A DNA stretch of 64,000 bases, taken from the NCBI GenBank assembly GCA_945859605.1, contig OX243824.1, positions 3,680,759 to 3,744,758 on the forward strand, read 5' to 3'. The notes beneath the pieces were generated by a model. The model was not told the origin of the DNA and searched no databases. It saw nothing but the letters and a program-made list of their open reading frames with translations. This DNA is from Lumbricus rubellus. Its lineage: Eukaryota > Annelida > Clitellata > Crassiclitellata > Lumbricidae. The translations under genes were made by a program, and so were the position numbers. Position 1 is the first letter of the stretch. Each line of letters starts with the position of its first letter. Positions 1 through 10,140 of this stretch are shown here, piece by piece.

Positions 1-58
1 CACCGACTCCATCCCACTAAACCCGCACCCCACACCGACTCCATCCCACTAAACCCCA
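1..58. repeat. C-rich tandem repeat, about 32-bp unit
   Basis: Nearly two copies of a unit starting CACCGACTCCATCCCACTAA lie 32 bp apart at the window edge. The array probably continues to the left. The copia element inserted about 50 bp to its right. Confidence 0.7.
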
Positions 59-111
59 CCCTACGCTCTACTCATCCCTACCACGCTTCGTAGGCATACT
101 GCCCCCCACAC

Positions 112-258
112 TGTTGGAAAAACGACAGTAGGCCTAGGCCATTAGTTATTGGACGATCCCTCTATGTTGGTCACGTGACACTGTTAAGCGTTCTCTCGCC
201 ATGTTGTAGACATCTTTGTTTGTTTGATCGGTTTGCTGGAAATTATATTCTGCTATCA
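112..258 (+). repeat. 5' LTR of copia element
   Basis: Terminal repeat of 147 bp with TG...CA ends, matching 4151-4297. It contains TAGGCCTAGGCC and CACGTGAC. It should carry the element's promoter, but I cannot place a clear TATA box in it. Confidence 0.95.
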
Positions 259-274
259 GGTTATGGGCCCAGCT
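259..274 (+). other. Primer binding site, initiator tRNA-Met type
   Basis: GGTTATGGGCCCAGC follows the left LTR directly. It is complementary to the anticodon-stem region of animal initiator tRNA-Met, which is how Drosophila copia is primed (by a half-tRNA). The match to that tRNA is from memory of the family. Confidence 0.75.
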
Positions 275-448
275 ACCGGCCAGTTACCAAGTAATGCTTA
301 AAGGTTTAGAAATAAGACAGTGACTCGGAATATGCGACTTTGTAGGTTTAAAAGAAATCGGAACTTTTCGATAGTAAACCTATGTTCGAGCGTTGGTAAA
401 AATCGCTAACAAGTCGCGTGAGTCAGCTAGTCAAAGAAGAAGCACAAA

Positions 449-3400
449 ATGGCGGAATCAAACGAAACAAAGTTTACGATAACAAAATTGAACAACAGCA
501 ATTACCAAGTCTGGAAATTCAAGGTAAAAATGTTATTAATTAAAGACGATTTATGGACAGTTGTGAATGACGACACACCTGACCCAGTTCCAGACGGTTG
601 GCAGAGAAAGAACGAGAAGGCGCAATGCACGATATCATTATCAGTTGAAGATAATCAGTTAATACACATTTGCAATTGTAACAGTGCAAGAGAAATGTGG
701 CGGGAGCTACAAAAGGTGCATGAAAGATCTAATCTGAGCAGTAAAATGTATCTGCGTAAAAAGCTATACAAGATAAAGCTACAGATTAATCAGAACATGC
801 AGGAATACATAAGTGCAGCCTTGCAACTCGTTGAGCAATTGCGTGGTGTTGGTGAAGAAGTTACTGATCAACAGGTGGCGACTCTATTGCTCTGTGGTCT
901 ACCAGATGAGTACGAAACATTGATAACAGCTTTAGAAGCCAGAGAGGAAGATGAACTTACTCTAGAATATGTTAAAAACAAGCTTGTTGATGCATACAAG
1001 CGCAAGAAAGATTCAGAAAATGATTCAACAGAAGCAAAAGATGAATCAGCAATGTACTCAAGCAATACGAGACCCAGCAATCGCTCTAACTATCGTCATG
1101 ATAATCAGCATAAAGACAGAGAAACAAGAACTTGTTTTGTGTGCAAAAAGACAGGTCATTTAAAAGTGGACTGTAGAGTATGGAAGGCAAGAATGGAGCA
1201 AGAAAATAAACAGCCAAAATTAAAACACAAAGCCAAAAATGTCGTAACAGAAAGATTGAGTGATCTAGGCAACGATGACACTAATCACAGCAGTTTTACA
1301 ATTGGCATTGGTCAGAGAACAAGTGATTGGTTTATAGACTCCGGAGCCACAACCCATATGACAAACAATCTGAATTTCTTTACAGAACTGGACCAAACGA
1401 AGTCTGACAAAATTTACATTGCTAATGGAACATGTCTAATTGCAGATGGAATTGGAAATGGTTTTCTGGAATGCATTTTAGACAATGGCACAGTGAATAG
1501 AATCAAAGTCACAAATGTTTTATATTCACAAGGATTAACAGGAAGTTTGTTATCAGTGAAGCAACTGGCAAGCAAAGGAAAGGAAATTCAATTTTCGGGT
1601 AACCAGTGTTCCATAAAATACAATGGAAAGTTGTTGGCTGTCGGGAAATCTGAAAACAATTTATACAGGTTGTCATGTAAGAATATTCCTGAAGTTGCAA
1701 ACATGGCCAAGTTCGAAACTAAACATGAAAATTGTATTCATGTGTGGCACAGACGTTTAGGGCATAGAGATCCAAACGCTGTTAAAGATATTAACAAGCA
1801 AGGAATCGCCACAGGAATTCAAATCAAAGAATGTAATGTAAAGGTGAAATGTGATCATTGCATTAAAGGAAAAGCCACACAGAAGCCATATCCTGAAGCC
1901 AGTACACATCGCACAGAACATCCGTTGGACTTGATCCACAGTGATGTTTGTGGTCCAATGAAAACAATGTCATCAGGAGGAAGCAAATATCTTGTGACAT
2001 TTATCGATGATTTTTCACGATATACAAAATGCTATCTTATTCAAAGGAAAGACGAAGTATTCGGGAAATTTCAAGAATTCATTGCAGAAGTCAGTAATAA
2101 GTTTCAAAGAAAACCGAAAATTCTAAGATCGGACAATGGTGGTGAATATACTGGAAATAAGCTGAGAAACTATTTGAAGCAGGAAGGAATTCAACTTCAA
2201 ACGAGTGTACCATACTCACCATCGCAGAATGGAGTAGCTGAAAGAAAGAATCAATCAATAATCGAAATGGCAAAATGTATGCTACTCGATGCAGCACTAC
2301 CGCTGAAGTACTGGGGAGAAGCAGTTATGACAGCGGTGTACTTGCAAAACAGACTGCCAACGAAGGCTACAGATAAAACACCTTTTGAATTGTGGAATGA
2401 AGAAAAGCCAGATCTTTCACATATCAGAATATTTGGATGCAAGGCATATGCATACATTCCAAAAGAGAAAAGAACTAAATTCGATGATCGAGCAATCGAA
2501 ACAATCCTAGTAGGATACAGTGAACAATCAAAAGGATACAGGTTGCTGTTGAAAGATTCAAACAGAATCATAATCAGTCGCAGTGTAACATTTGATGAAC
2601 ATGAATCAGATGGAATGACAATTACAGAAGTAATGATAAATCCAGAGAACACAGAATTGAAATCAGAGCCAGTTAAAAATGAAAATGAAGTCAAAACTCA
2701 GATGCCTACAGAAAATGTTAATCAAGTCAATGAAGATGACAAAAATGAAACAGCTGACGCAGAAATAACAGATGAAAATGTTGTTCAACCCAGAAGATCT
2801 ACCAGAAGTAACAAAGGCATACCAGCAGAAAGACTATCATTAATGGTTCAAAATAAAATCAGAAAGGAACCTACATCATGGAATGAGATGAAGATTTTAC
2901 CAGACGATGCACATAAATTTGGTGAGGACTGTGAAGATATGTTCCCACCAGTGGCCAAATATACAACTTTGAGAACATTGTTGACAGTTGCGGCATCAAA
3001 GAATTTGAAAGTTAATCATTTTGATATCAAAACAGACATTTATGGACTTAAGCAATCAGCCAGAATAGACTCTATTCTGAAATCAGATGGATTTCATCAA
3101 AGTGAAGCTGATCTGTGTCTGTATACAAAGAAGTGCAACAACGTGATTGTTTACATATTGTTTTATGTTGATGATCTGCTGATCTGTGGAAGTGCAGAGA
3201 TGATCAAGAAAACAGCAAACATGTTAAGTCAGCAATTTGAAATCAAAGATTTGGGTGAAGTCAGTTTATACCTGGGAATTCAAATTGAAAAGGACAAACA
3301 AGGCAATTACTTGATTTCTGAAATCAATAAAATTCAGGAAGTTATTTCTGAATATGGTTTAACGAATGCAAATGGATGTGCAACACCAATGCATGTGGAC

Positions 3401-4114
3401 TATTTAAATATAACAGGAGAAGAAAATTTGCTCAGCTCAAATGAACAATATCGACAAGCAGTGGGGGCATTGTTGTACATAGCTACTACAACAAGACCAG
3501 ATATTGCAGCCGCAGTTTCTATTCTATGTCGGAAAGTCAATTCACCACGTCAGTGTGATTCGACTGCAGTAAAAAGAGTTATCAGATATCTGAAGGAAAC
3601 AATTAACTGGAAGTTAAAGCTTGAAGCTGTTGGAGATCTGAAACTGATTGGGTATGTTGATGCAGACTGGGCAGGCGACAGATCGGATCGCAAGTCAACC
3701 AGTGGATACCTGTTTAAGCTCGGAGAAGGAGTAATTTCATGGATATCGAAGAAGCAAATATCCGTAGCTCTGTCATCTACAGAAGCAGAATATATTGCTG
3801 CTTCTTTGGCAAGTCAAGAATTGGTTTGGTTGAGACAGTTGTTATCTGATCTACATATACCGTGCATTGAATCAACGACTCTGTATGAGGACAACCAAGG
3901 ATGCATCAAGATTGCAAGCAACGAGAAGATCAGTGCAAGAACCAAGCACATAGATGTTCGACATCATCATCTTCGAGACTTGCAGTTTCGTGGGATAATT
4001 AACTTGGAGTATTGCCCTAGTGACCAAATGCTTGCAGACATTATGACCAAACCACTAACAATGGACAAGCTGTATAACTTAAGGGATAAGATTGGCTTGT
4101 GCCTTGATAACTAG
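449..4114 (+). CDS. Copia gag-pol polyprotein, 1221 aa, RT internally deleted
   Basis: Single frame encoding the capsid and enzymes of the element. A gag domain with the copia motif NNSNYQVWKFKVKMLL comes first, then a CCHC zinc knuckle at residues 229-242, a protease active site DSG at about 297, and a GAG-pre-integrase segment with WHRRLGH and CDHC near 433-475. The integrase catalytic triad is D499, D562 and E598 (D-D-35-E). The RT carries PVAKYTTLRTLL, IYGLKQS and the YVDD box at 906-909. RNase H follows, with YVDADWAGD (D1071), STEAEY and YEDNQG. Compared with usual copia RT the protein lacks two in-frame blocks: one before FGEDCEDMFPPVAK and one between DIKTD and IYGLKQ, each very roughly 30-40 residues. 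The RT is therefore probably inactive, although the frame is otherwise open to a stop after 1221 codons. Confidence 0.95.
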   Translation: MAESNETKFTITKLNNSNYQVWKFKVKMLLIKDDLWTVVNDDTPDPVPDGWQRKNEKAQCTISLSVEDNQLIHICNCNSAREMWRELQKVHERSNLSSKMYLRKKLYKIKLQINQNMQEYISAALQLVEQLRGVGEEVTDQQVATLLLCGLPDEYETLITALEAREEDELTLEYVKNKLVDAYKRKKDSENDSTEAKDESAMYSSNTRPSNRSNYRHDNQHKDRETRTCFVCKKTGHLKVDCRVWKARMEQENKQPKLKHKAKNVVTERLSDLGNDDTNHSSFTIGIGQRTSDWFIDSGATTHMTNNLNFFTELDQTKSDKIYIANGTCLIADGIGNGFLECILDNGTVNRIKVTNVLYSQGLTGSLLSVKQLASKGKEIQFSGNQCSIKYNGKLLAVGKSENNLYRLSCKNIPEVANMAKFETKHENCIHVWHRRLGHRDPNAVKDINKQGIATGIQIKECNVKVKCDHCIKGKATQKPYPEASTHRTEHPLDLIHSDVCGPMKTMSSGGSKYLVTFIDDFSRYTKCYLIQRKDEVFGKFQEFIAEVSNKFQRKPKILRSDNGGEYTGNKLRNYLKQEGIQLQTSVPYSPSQNGVAERKNQSIIEMAKCMLLDAALPLKYWGEAVMTAVYLQNRLPTKATDKTPFELWNEEKPDLSHIRIFGCKAYAYIPKEKRTKFDDRAIETILVGYSEQSKGYRLLLKDSNRIIISRSVTFDEHESDGMTITEVMINPENTELKSEPVKNENEVKTQMPTENVNQVNEDDKNETADAEITDENVVQPRRSTRSNKGIPAERLSLMVQNKIRKEPTSWNEMKILPDDAHKFGEDCEDMFPPVAKYTTLRTLLTVAASKNLKVNHFDIKTDIYGLKQSARIDSILKSDGFHQSEADLCLYTKKCNNVIVYILFYVDDLLICGSAEMIKKTANMLSQQFEIKDLGEVSLYLGIQIEKDKQGNYLISEINKIQEVISEYGLTNANGCATPMHVDYLNITGEENLLSSNEQYRQAVGALLYIATTTRPDIAAAVSILCRKVNSPRQCDSTAVKRVIRYLKETINWKLKLEAVGDLKLIGYVDADWAGDRSDRKSTSGYLFKLGEGVISWISKKQISVALSSTEAEYIAASLASQELVWLRQLLSDLHIPCIESTTLYEDNQGCIKIASNEKISARTKHIDVRHHHLRDLQFRGIINLEYCPSDQMLADIMTKPLTMDKLYNLRDKIGLCLDN

Positions 4115-4150
4115 AAACTAATGTTAGATGGGGGTACTGTCGAGTGGGGG

Positions 4151-4297
4151 TGTTGGAAAAACGACAGTAGGCCTAGGCCATTAGTTATTGGACGATCCCT
4201 CTATGTTGGTCACGTGACACTGTTAAGCGTTCTCTCGCCATGTTGTAGACATCTTTGTTTGTTTGATCGGTTTGCTGGAAATTATATTCTGCTATCA
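4151..4297 (+). repeat. 3' LTR of copia element
   Basis: Matches 112-258 base for base as read. It follows a G-rich purine tract that would prime plus-strand synthesis, and is followed by the second copy of CACAC. Confidence 0.95.
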
Positions 4298-4302
4298 CAC
4301 AC

Positions 4303-4727
4303 AGCCCTTAATTTTTCTGAATCAATTCACGAACGCCCAACATCTTTCTGAATGTCTAGATTCATATTATTGATTTTATTGTCTTGTAAATAGTATCTGC
4401 TTAAAATAATCAAAAATGAAAATCTAGCGCTTCACGTCCTATGGAACTGAATAATTATGTTGGCTCCAGTTAAAAACTATAAGAAAATTATGCTCAAATG
4501 GAGCTTCCTAACGGTATTTATGAAAAAAATAACATTTTGACTGAATACATAACGAAATGTTTCGCTGCGTTAGATTCATCAATGGTTTTAGCTATTCGTT
4601 ATTCTTCAGTTGACAAAATAACTGTCACCTTCCGCGTCTTGAATATCAGGTGAATATTCCATCTTGCTAAACATTTTGTCCTCTGAATAAGATCCAAATT
4701 TCAGCGCCGCTTCGTTACAGATTGGTG
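4303..4727. other. Spacer between copia element and NHL gene
   Basis: AT-rich, with no ORF or repeat that I recognise. It should contain the 3' UTR of the minus-strand NHL gene. A reverse-strand AATAAA lies near 4375-4380, close to the copia insertion, and could be its poly(A) signal. Confidence 0.4.
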
Positions 4728-7719
4728 TCACAAGTGTGCGATCGAATTTCTTTCAAATTCATAGATACCGACTTTCCCATCATTCTGCGCTACCATCAAT
4801 CGTCTGTGACCGACGTCGTAAAACAATCTGTATGGAGTAGAGATTTCATTTGCTTCTTTGGACAGAAGAACTTGAATCCAAATGAGAGAATTAGAATCAA
4901 GCAAAATCACCCGATGGTTGTAATAGTCAGCAACAAACAGCCGGTTGTTTTCTGAATCCAACGCCAGATGCACAGGATTGTTCAGTTCCTCAAATTGGTT
5001 TCTTGGAATAAATCTATTAACATTGTTGACTTGACTAATCACCCAGATTCCATTCGATGCATTGTTCAACCTGTGACTGAGAATGAAATTTCCTGTCAAT
5101 GTCTGAACTGCATGCCATGGACGTTTCATGTCTTCTGGCAACTGGATACTGCGGATAACGTTGGCATTCCATCCATAAAGAATCAATTCACTGAATGGTT
5201 CTCCATCTTTTAGACTCAATAATTGGCCATCAGTGGAAAGCGAAAGCCTGCACGGATAGGTTGCATGTGTCAGCCATTTAGTCAGACGATGGTCATTTGT
5301 TGTCGTCATCTCCCAGATACAATCATCATCATCTTCGTCGCCGATGTAGAAACATTTTGTTTCGTTGCTGTAAACTATGTCGCATGGCCATTTTGTTGCA
5401 TTTAATGCGATTTCTGTCACAAATTGAAAAGGATTCCGATTCTCAAAGACTCTGATTAGAGTTGGCTGGTTGCAGAGAACGTATATTTTATCCAGCATAG
5501 CAGTTACTCCGTAAACGTATGAATTACAGTTTAATGTTTGGATTAAGTGGATCGCGACTGAAACAAAAATTGTAAATAGCCGAGAATAAATCCAAATCTA
5601 AACAATAATTCTAGAAATATAACTGAACCGGAGTAATTATAATTATGTCTATATTCAATGGACATCAGTCTGAGTTATCATTCGGTAGGTAGGCCCCTAT
5701 GTGGAATAATTTCTTTGAACTTGTCATCTTGTAGGCTACTAATTTTCATTCAGTATCATCGTGGTACGTTTTGCGAGATAAACTACAACTAGGCTTAGCG
5801 TTTGTTTCTTTTGGTCGATTATGTAACTATTCAAATGCTTCAAATATTCTAATCGCGGTTTTATCTACGAATCAAACCCGGATAGAAGATTGATAAATCA
5901 GCTCTCGCTGTTTATTCATCGAGTCAAAGGGCTGTGCCGATGGCAACCAGAAGGAGGTACGAGTCCGGTTGTCATAGGGGCGGAGAAGGCAGAATCGTTG
6001 TTAAGACCATGGGTGTATTTGTGATTGGAATGTGGACGAGATGAAAAGCGGTGTGAAATATCTTTTGAACAGAATAAGATGAGACGTCAGTTTTAGTCTT
6101 TTAGGTGAAACCCAATGGTCAGTTGTTAACCTCGGGCTACCAGGGGTGGTGGTATCCACCCCTCTAGGTTTTTCCAAAAAAAAAATGTTTCGTTTGGAAT
6201 AAAATTTTGACGTTTTAGTTAGCTGTAGAGGATTCATTTGCACACATTTTGAGCTAAAATGTGTGATGATATACCACACCATTCAAAAGTTATACCCGAT
6301 ATACCCGAGGCACCAGGGGGGGGGGGTGGATACCACCCCCCTTAGATTATCGGCTGTATTTTATCCGTCCTTTGACATGAAGAGACACCAATTACACCAT
6401 TCTGTAGAGGGAATGTGGGGCTACATTTTGGTGGTCACGGATTTGTCTTTGGACAACCGGAAGTGCTCAAAATAATATAAAATATAAAAAAGGTGTTTTA
6501 TTTTCATAACATTTTCATGTTTTTCCTATTAAAAATTATTCATAATTTATTTTTTAAGAGAAGTAAATTATGCCATTCTATAGAGGGCATTCAGGGCTAT
6601 TTCTTTATACGAATTAATTTGATATTTGATTACCGGAAGTGCTAAAAAAAAATTAAAATGTGAAAATGTTGGGTTTTTTTACAACGCAAACCGATAAGTC
6701 TGCGTAAAGGTTTTTCAGCAGCTAATATATGTTTTTTCCTTGTTATTGTAATTAAAACTAACTGATTACTAGGTTTTATAGTTGAATACTGGACTTTATT
6801 ATATGTAAACTATTTTTAATTAAATAAATTATGTTAAAAACACACAGAATCTAATATTTTGCCTATGCGAAAGTATACATTTTGTGGAATCGACGGGTGC
6901 CTACGGTAAAAAAAATCCTTACCTTCGAGATGCTTTCATATATTTTAAACCTAAATATACCATTTTGTGCAGAAATGAATGCTGAATTCATTGGTGTATT
7001 ACAAGTTATGATATCTCAAACCAAACCCAAAATCCAGGGTGGTGGTAACCATCCCCTCTTGGTAATCAGTGTTACAAAAAAGCTTGGTAGCCTGAGGGTT
7101 AAATTGTTAGCAAGAGTGTGAAAAACGCAAGGCAGAAAATTAAAAGCATGTTTAATTTTTATAGAGGTTTCTAAACGTATACTTCTAATTTTTACTTTGT
7201 CCGTGATTTGGATAATTAATTCTCTAACGTGAAGAAATTTGTTAAAGACCCAAAAGCGATATAGTTTTAAGAAATTGGTGTCAATTTTCCAAGTGCCCCT
7301 TCTTGCTCTTGTGTCCGGGCGCCTATGCCTATGTTATGTTTCCATAAAATTAATTATGAACAAAACACTTGCAGCTTCGCTTTTTCTACGACGTCTGTTA
7401 TTCTGATACTTTAGAAGCATAGAGGTGATTCACAGTTGCTGTTATGACACAGACATAGGCTACTTATATAAAAACACAATCTGTGCTTCTTCAATATACC
7501 TGGTTGTCGCTGTGAAGTCTTGGCCTGTAGTTGTTGGCGTTTCAGGCTCAGTTTCAATTGATCGTTTTCTTCTATCAGTATTCGACACTCCTCATCTGAC
7601 TGCGAACACGATTCACCATCGATAGAGTCGATGGTCGGCTGAGGTTCGACTCCAGATTGGAGAACAACCTGCAACAGGACAGCGAAGACAACAGCATTCT
7701 TATCTTCAAACATTTTCAT
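4728..7719 (-). CDS. Two-exon gene: coiled coil plus NHL-type beta-propeller protein
   Basis: The only host protein gene I can support. Exon 1 codes from 7719 down to 7500, exon 2 from 5557 down to the stop at 4728-4730. The donor is CCAG|GTATATT and the acceptor TTTTTGTTTCAG|TCGCG. Exon 1 ends in phase 1 and exon 2 supplies two bases, so the frame joins as a Val codon and exon 2 stays open upstream of its first Met. The joined product is about 349 residues. It starts with a hydrophobic stretch (AVVFAVLLQVVLQSG) that may be a signal peptide or anchor. A charged, probably coiled-coil segment follows (EECRILIEENDQLKLSLKRQ), then repeats such as VYGVTAMLDKIYVLC, WPCDIVYSNETKCFYIGD and PVHLALDSENNRLFVADYYN, which are typical of NHL propellers that bind proteins or RNA. 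Function is unknown. The 1.9-kb intron carries a piggyBac-like MITE. An upstream exon cannot be excluded. Confidence 0.8.
6130..7098. mobile_element. piggyBac-like non-autonomous element, copy 1
   Basis: A 969-bp element between TTAA target duplications (6126-6129 and 7099-7102). The left end reads CCTCGGGCTACCA and the right end TGGTAGCCTGAGGG, so the terminal repeats pair (one C is missing at the left). It is closely similar along its length to 36608-37587. There is no transposase frame. Inside, a block of about 200 bp is duplicated: both parts run from CCATTCTRTAGAGGG to ACCGGAAGTGCT. It lies in the intron of the NHL gene. Confidence 0.9.
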
Positions 7720-8550
7720 AAATGAATCTTCTTTCTCGTGCGACTTTCGTACACTCGCACAGTAAATAATATTAGGCCTACTGTTTAATTAACTCTCTAG
7801 CTTCTCTAATGCGGTTGGTGATGCACTAAAACGATCTCAATGGTTCTCTTTCAAATAGGAAACATTAAGGATGCAAGGCTGATTAATTGCATACTGCCTC
7901 AAATTTAGTGTGCTAATGTAGCATCCTATGATATTCAATGTTTTTGGACAGAGGGGCGGATTTCGTGGAAATCGGAACATCACGTGATTTTTTTCCTCTC
8001 TGCATTTTCTGTTCGGCTGTGTTTTCGGTTAACTACCCATAATTGGCCTATAATAATTATACAGAATGCTATGCGTTGTCGAAATTAAATAGGTCTACGG
8101 GCATAATCATAATTATCTATGATAATTGTCATGTTTTCCATACTGTGAGAATAATATTGCGGTTGTTAATGTCTATTTAAATTCGCTTGAAGCGCATTAT
8201 TGATGGCTATTGGCTAAGTGGGCTAATCATCAATGTAATTATTAGAACTGACTGGAAAAGATGAAAGGGAACATTACGAGGGAGTTTCAGTTCACATACT
8301 AAAATCGAAAATAAAAAAGCGAAAAGAGAAAGAACTAAAACCAATCATAATTACAGACCGTGAATGATATATTCGCAACAATTATTATAGGCCTAACTGA
8401 AACACGTGACATGTGAAATTAACCGAATTTAGTCATGAGGCAAAACAAGGACAGCACTAATAAAGTAATAATTGTGTTGACTCTTTACATTTTAGTTAAA
8501 TAGGCAGCGTCATTCCGTTGTGGAAAATTTAGACTTTTCATGTAAGATGA
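7720..8550. other. 5' flank of the NHL gene, no gene seen
   Basis: AT-rich sequence upstream of the minus-strand NHL gene. It probably holds that gene's promoter, but I see no clear core element. TATAATTAT-type words recur, as elsewhere in the window. Confidence 0.35.
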
Positions 8551-8570
8551 GAAAATCTGATTTTAATCTT

Positions 8571-8718
8571 CCACAGCGAGAGATGCTGCAATGCTAGACT
8601 CGGAGTCTATTACTTCCGCAGATTGTAAACTTCTTCTGCATATTTTGTTGTATTTACATGTTTATTTATTTACAATCTGTGGCACAAATTAATTACTTAA
8701 GCCCAGTCGATTCAATGT
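8571..8718 (-). ncRNA. Candidate F1 small RNA
   Basis: Expected transcript from the promoter at 8739-8777. It carries the F1 block, on the minus strand TGCGGAAGTAATAGACTCC then GAGTCTAGCATTGCAGCATC. The loop lies about 167 nt from ACACC. Pairing of the outer stem is weaker here than in the 21.2-kb copies. The ends are estimates. Confidence 0.35.
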
Positions 8719-8738
8719 AAATTTCAACGAAATAACGC

Positions 8739-8777
8739 CTTTAATAGTCCCTGTGGTAATTGATTTTAAGGTGTATA
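8739..8777 (-). promoter_or_regulatory. snRNA-type promoter (PSE-like core plus TATA)
   Basis: Reading leftward, ACACCTTAAAATC starts at 8774 and TATTAAAG at 8746, 28 bp apart. The core fits the vertebrate PSE consensus YCACCNTAA. It lies in one arm of a 62-bp inverted repeat (8756-8817 and 9143-9205). F1 lies downstream and an F5 hairpin upstream. Confidence 0.5.
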
Positions 8778-9205
8778 AATTGACGTACTTATTACACGAA
8801 GATTCAACTTATTACTGTTTAGGTGCTCGTGTTGTCCATGCGTTTGTATTGCACAGGCATGGGCAATGGGTATCTTACTTTAACTGAGTGCCGCCCAAAG
8901 ATTTATAGAGCAGCTCAGAAGCCGTTTGCTAGTTGCGGGCTGATTGTTAATTTGCCCCATAAATGGACATGAGATCAAATTTATTCAAATTATCAAAGAA
9001 AAAATAATGAAGTAAATGAAGATGATTGTATTCGTGATGAAAACATAGTAACTATTGACCTGAAAAATTCTACAGTCCTAGACAAAATAATTTAGGAATT
9101 TCGTAAATTCTTTATGGTTCCAAAATATAACAGATTATTAGGCAGTAATAAGTTGAATCTTCGTGTAATAAGTACGTCAAATTTAAACACCTTAAAATCA
9201 ATTAC
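8756..9205. repeat. Inverted duplication of a promoter region
   Basis: The segment 8756-8817 recurs inverted at 9143-9205 with only a small difference around the PSE-like core (GTGTATAAA against TTTAAACAC). About 325 bp separate the arms. The right arm keeps ACACCTTAAAATC (A at 9187) but has no TATA 28 bp on, so it looks like a broken promoter copy. Confidence 0.85.
8831..8867. other. F5 hairpin
   Basis: GTTGTCCATG and CATGGGCAAT can pair around a 17-nt loop (CGTTTGTATTGCACAGG). Related blocks occur at 11317, 21760, 23300 and 31095, each upstream of a leftward promoter. The word GAGTGCCGCCCAAAGATTT follows most of them. Confidence 0.4.
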
Positions 9206-9247
9206 TAGAGTGAGTGCGCTTTAGCGTCTGATAAAAGTGACCTTACA

Positions 9248-9286
9248 TAGACACCCTTCAAACAAGGTAAACTGATGCTATATAAA
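9248..9286 (+). promoter_or_regulatory. snRNA-type promoter, F2 class
   Basis: ACACCCTTCAAACAAGG at 9251, TATATAAAAG at 9279, spacing 28. The words AAACTGATGC before TATA and GGAAGTGACAGC (here with one change) after it recur in several F2 promoters. Confidence 0.6.
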
Positions 9287-9304
9287 AGTGGAAAGTGACA
9301 GCCG

Positions 9305-9510
9305 CATGATTCGACCGTCTATCGCTTTATAAGCTTACTTGCTCTTCTTCAGTTTCTCTGCATCCAAGGCTGGTTCCTAGACGTAGGCCTACATGTAGGT
9401 CCCATTCATATTTCCAATGTCACCATCTAATTAGCCTCGATGGGGCACTTTGAGCCTTCTATACTCATTTGTCATCAGTCCATGCAGCACCATCTCAATG
9501 GGTTGCAGAC
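9305..9510 (+). ncRNA. Candidate F2 small RNA
   Basis: Region downstream of the promoter at 9248. It contains TTTCTCTGCATCCAAGGCTG, CTAGACG, TCACCATCTAATT and CATTTGTCATCAGTCCATG, in the same order as the other F2 copies. The transcript ends are unknown. Confidence 0.3.
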
Positions 9511-9554
9511 TTCCGGATAAAGCTCTGCCACGTAAGACAGACACAGTCCGACGT

Positions 9555-9592
9555 ACGACACCTTTCAATCAAGCTAAACTGATGCTATATAA
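9555..9592 (+). promoter_or_regulatory. snRNA-type promoter, F2 class
   Basis: ACACCTTTCAATCAAGC at 9558 and TATATAAGA at 9586, spacing 28, followed by GGGAAGTGACAGC. The downstream sequence then departs from the F2 family. Confidence 0.6.
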
Positions 9593-10012
9593 GATTGGGA
9601 AGTGACAGCATCAAGACTAGATCGTCAATCACTATAATTAGCCTCCAATAGTATGCAGGGAATCCCAGTTGAAGCCATTCTCCATCAAAAAACTTCGCCT
9701 GTTGTTGCTGCATTCGCCACCGAAATTATGTGTGAGCTCGACCCGCTGCAGTCGTTTCTAATCAAAGATGTCAAGAGCGATCTTCTTATTTTTGTTGTTA
9801 TTTGTAAGACTGCATTGGAGAATTTGACAGTAATACAGCGAACATTGTGAAATTAGGAATTTATCTGGCGTCGATGTAAATAATTATTGGATTTCTACGC
9901 TAAACTAAAGGATGTTGAATGTCGCTATAAACAGAAATAATTATAAGCGTAGGCAAAAACAATCATCGTTTAATTCCAAACTGAAAAAGTAGTATGATTA
10001 TTATGCTTTTCA
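9593..10012. other. No gene recognised
   Basis: Region after the promoter at 9555. It would hold its transcript, but I see no family block. One short open frame (9653-9850) lacks any recognisable similarity. Confidence 0.3.
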
Positions 10013-10015
10013 TAT

Positions 10016-10058
<43 letters not shown>

Positions 10059-10062
10059 TTCA
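10013..10062. repeat. (TTTA)n microsatellite
   Basis: About a dozen TTTA units. It abuts a reversed LINE 3' tail and probably began as the tail repeat of that insertion. Confidence 0.85.
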
Positions 10063-10140
10063 TTTACTGAGAATTTGATATAGCGCTCCTTCAAGGAAGC
10101 TACTCAGGAGCGCTCCCAGTCCAACCCCGGTCGAAAAAGA
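10063..10140 (-). mobile_element. LINE 3'-tail fragment (GCGCTATATCAA end)
   Basis: Holds TATAGCGCTCCTTCAAGGA and CAGGAGCGCTCCCAGTCC, the reversed 3' end seen after CR1-like ORF pieces elsewhere (25140-25210). It is close to the duplicated copy at 15130-15335. Confidence 0.6.

Larger units (their letters stand above)
112..4297 (+). mobile_element. Ty1/copia LTR retrotransposon, recent insertion, RT damaged
   Basis: A full-length element with two 147-bp LTRs (112-258 and 4151-4297) that I read as identical. Each starts TGTTGG and ends CTATCA. The 5-bp target duplication CACAC lies at 107-111 and 4298-4302. A primer binding site follows the left LTR, a purine tract (GAGTGGGGG, 4142-4150) precedes the right LTR, and one gag-pol frame fills the interior. 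The order protease, integrase, RT, RNase H defines the copia superfamily. Identical LTRs imply recent insertion, yet the RT domain has lost blocks, so this copy was probably mobilised by enzymes from another copy, or was damaged afterwards. It sits about 430 bp downstream of the 3' end of the NHL gene on the opposite strand. Confidence 0.97.

Noticed and set aside
2251..2694. 147-codon frame on the minus strand inside copia
   Set aside because: It is antisense to the integrase/RT linker of a clear gag-pol frame and shows no motif.
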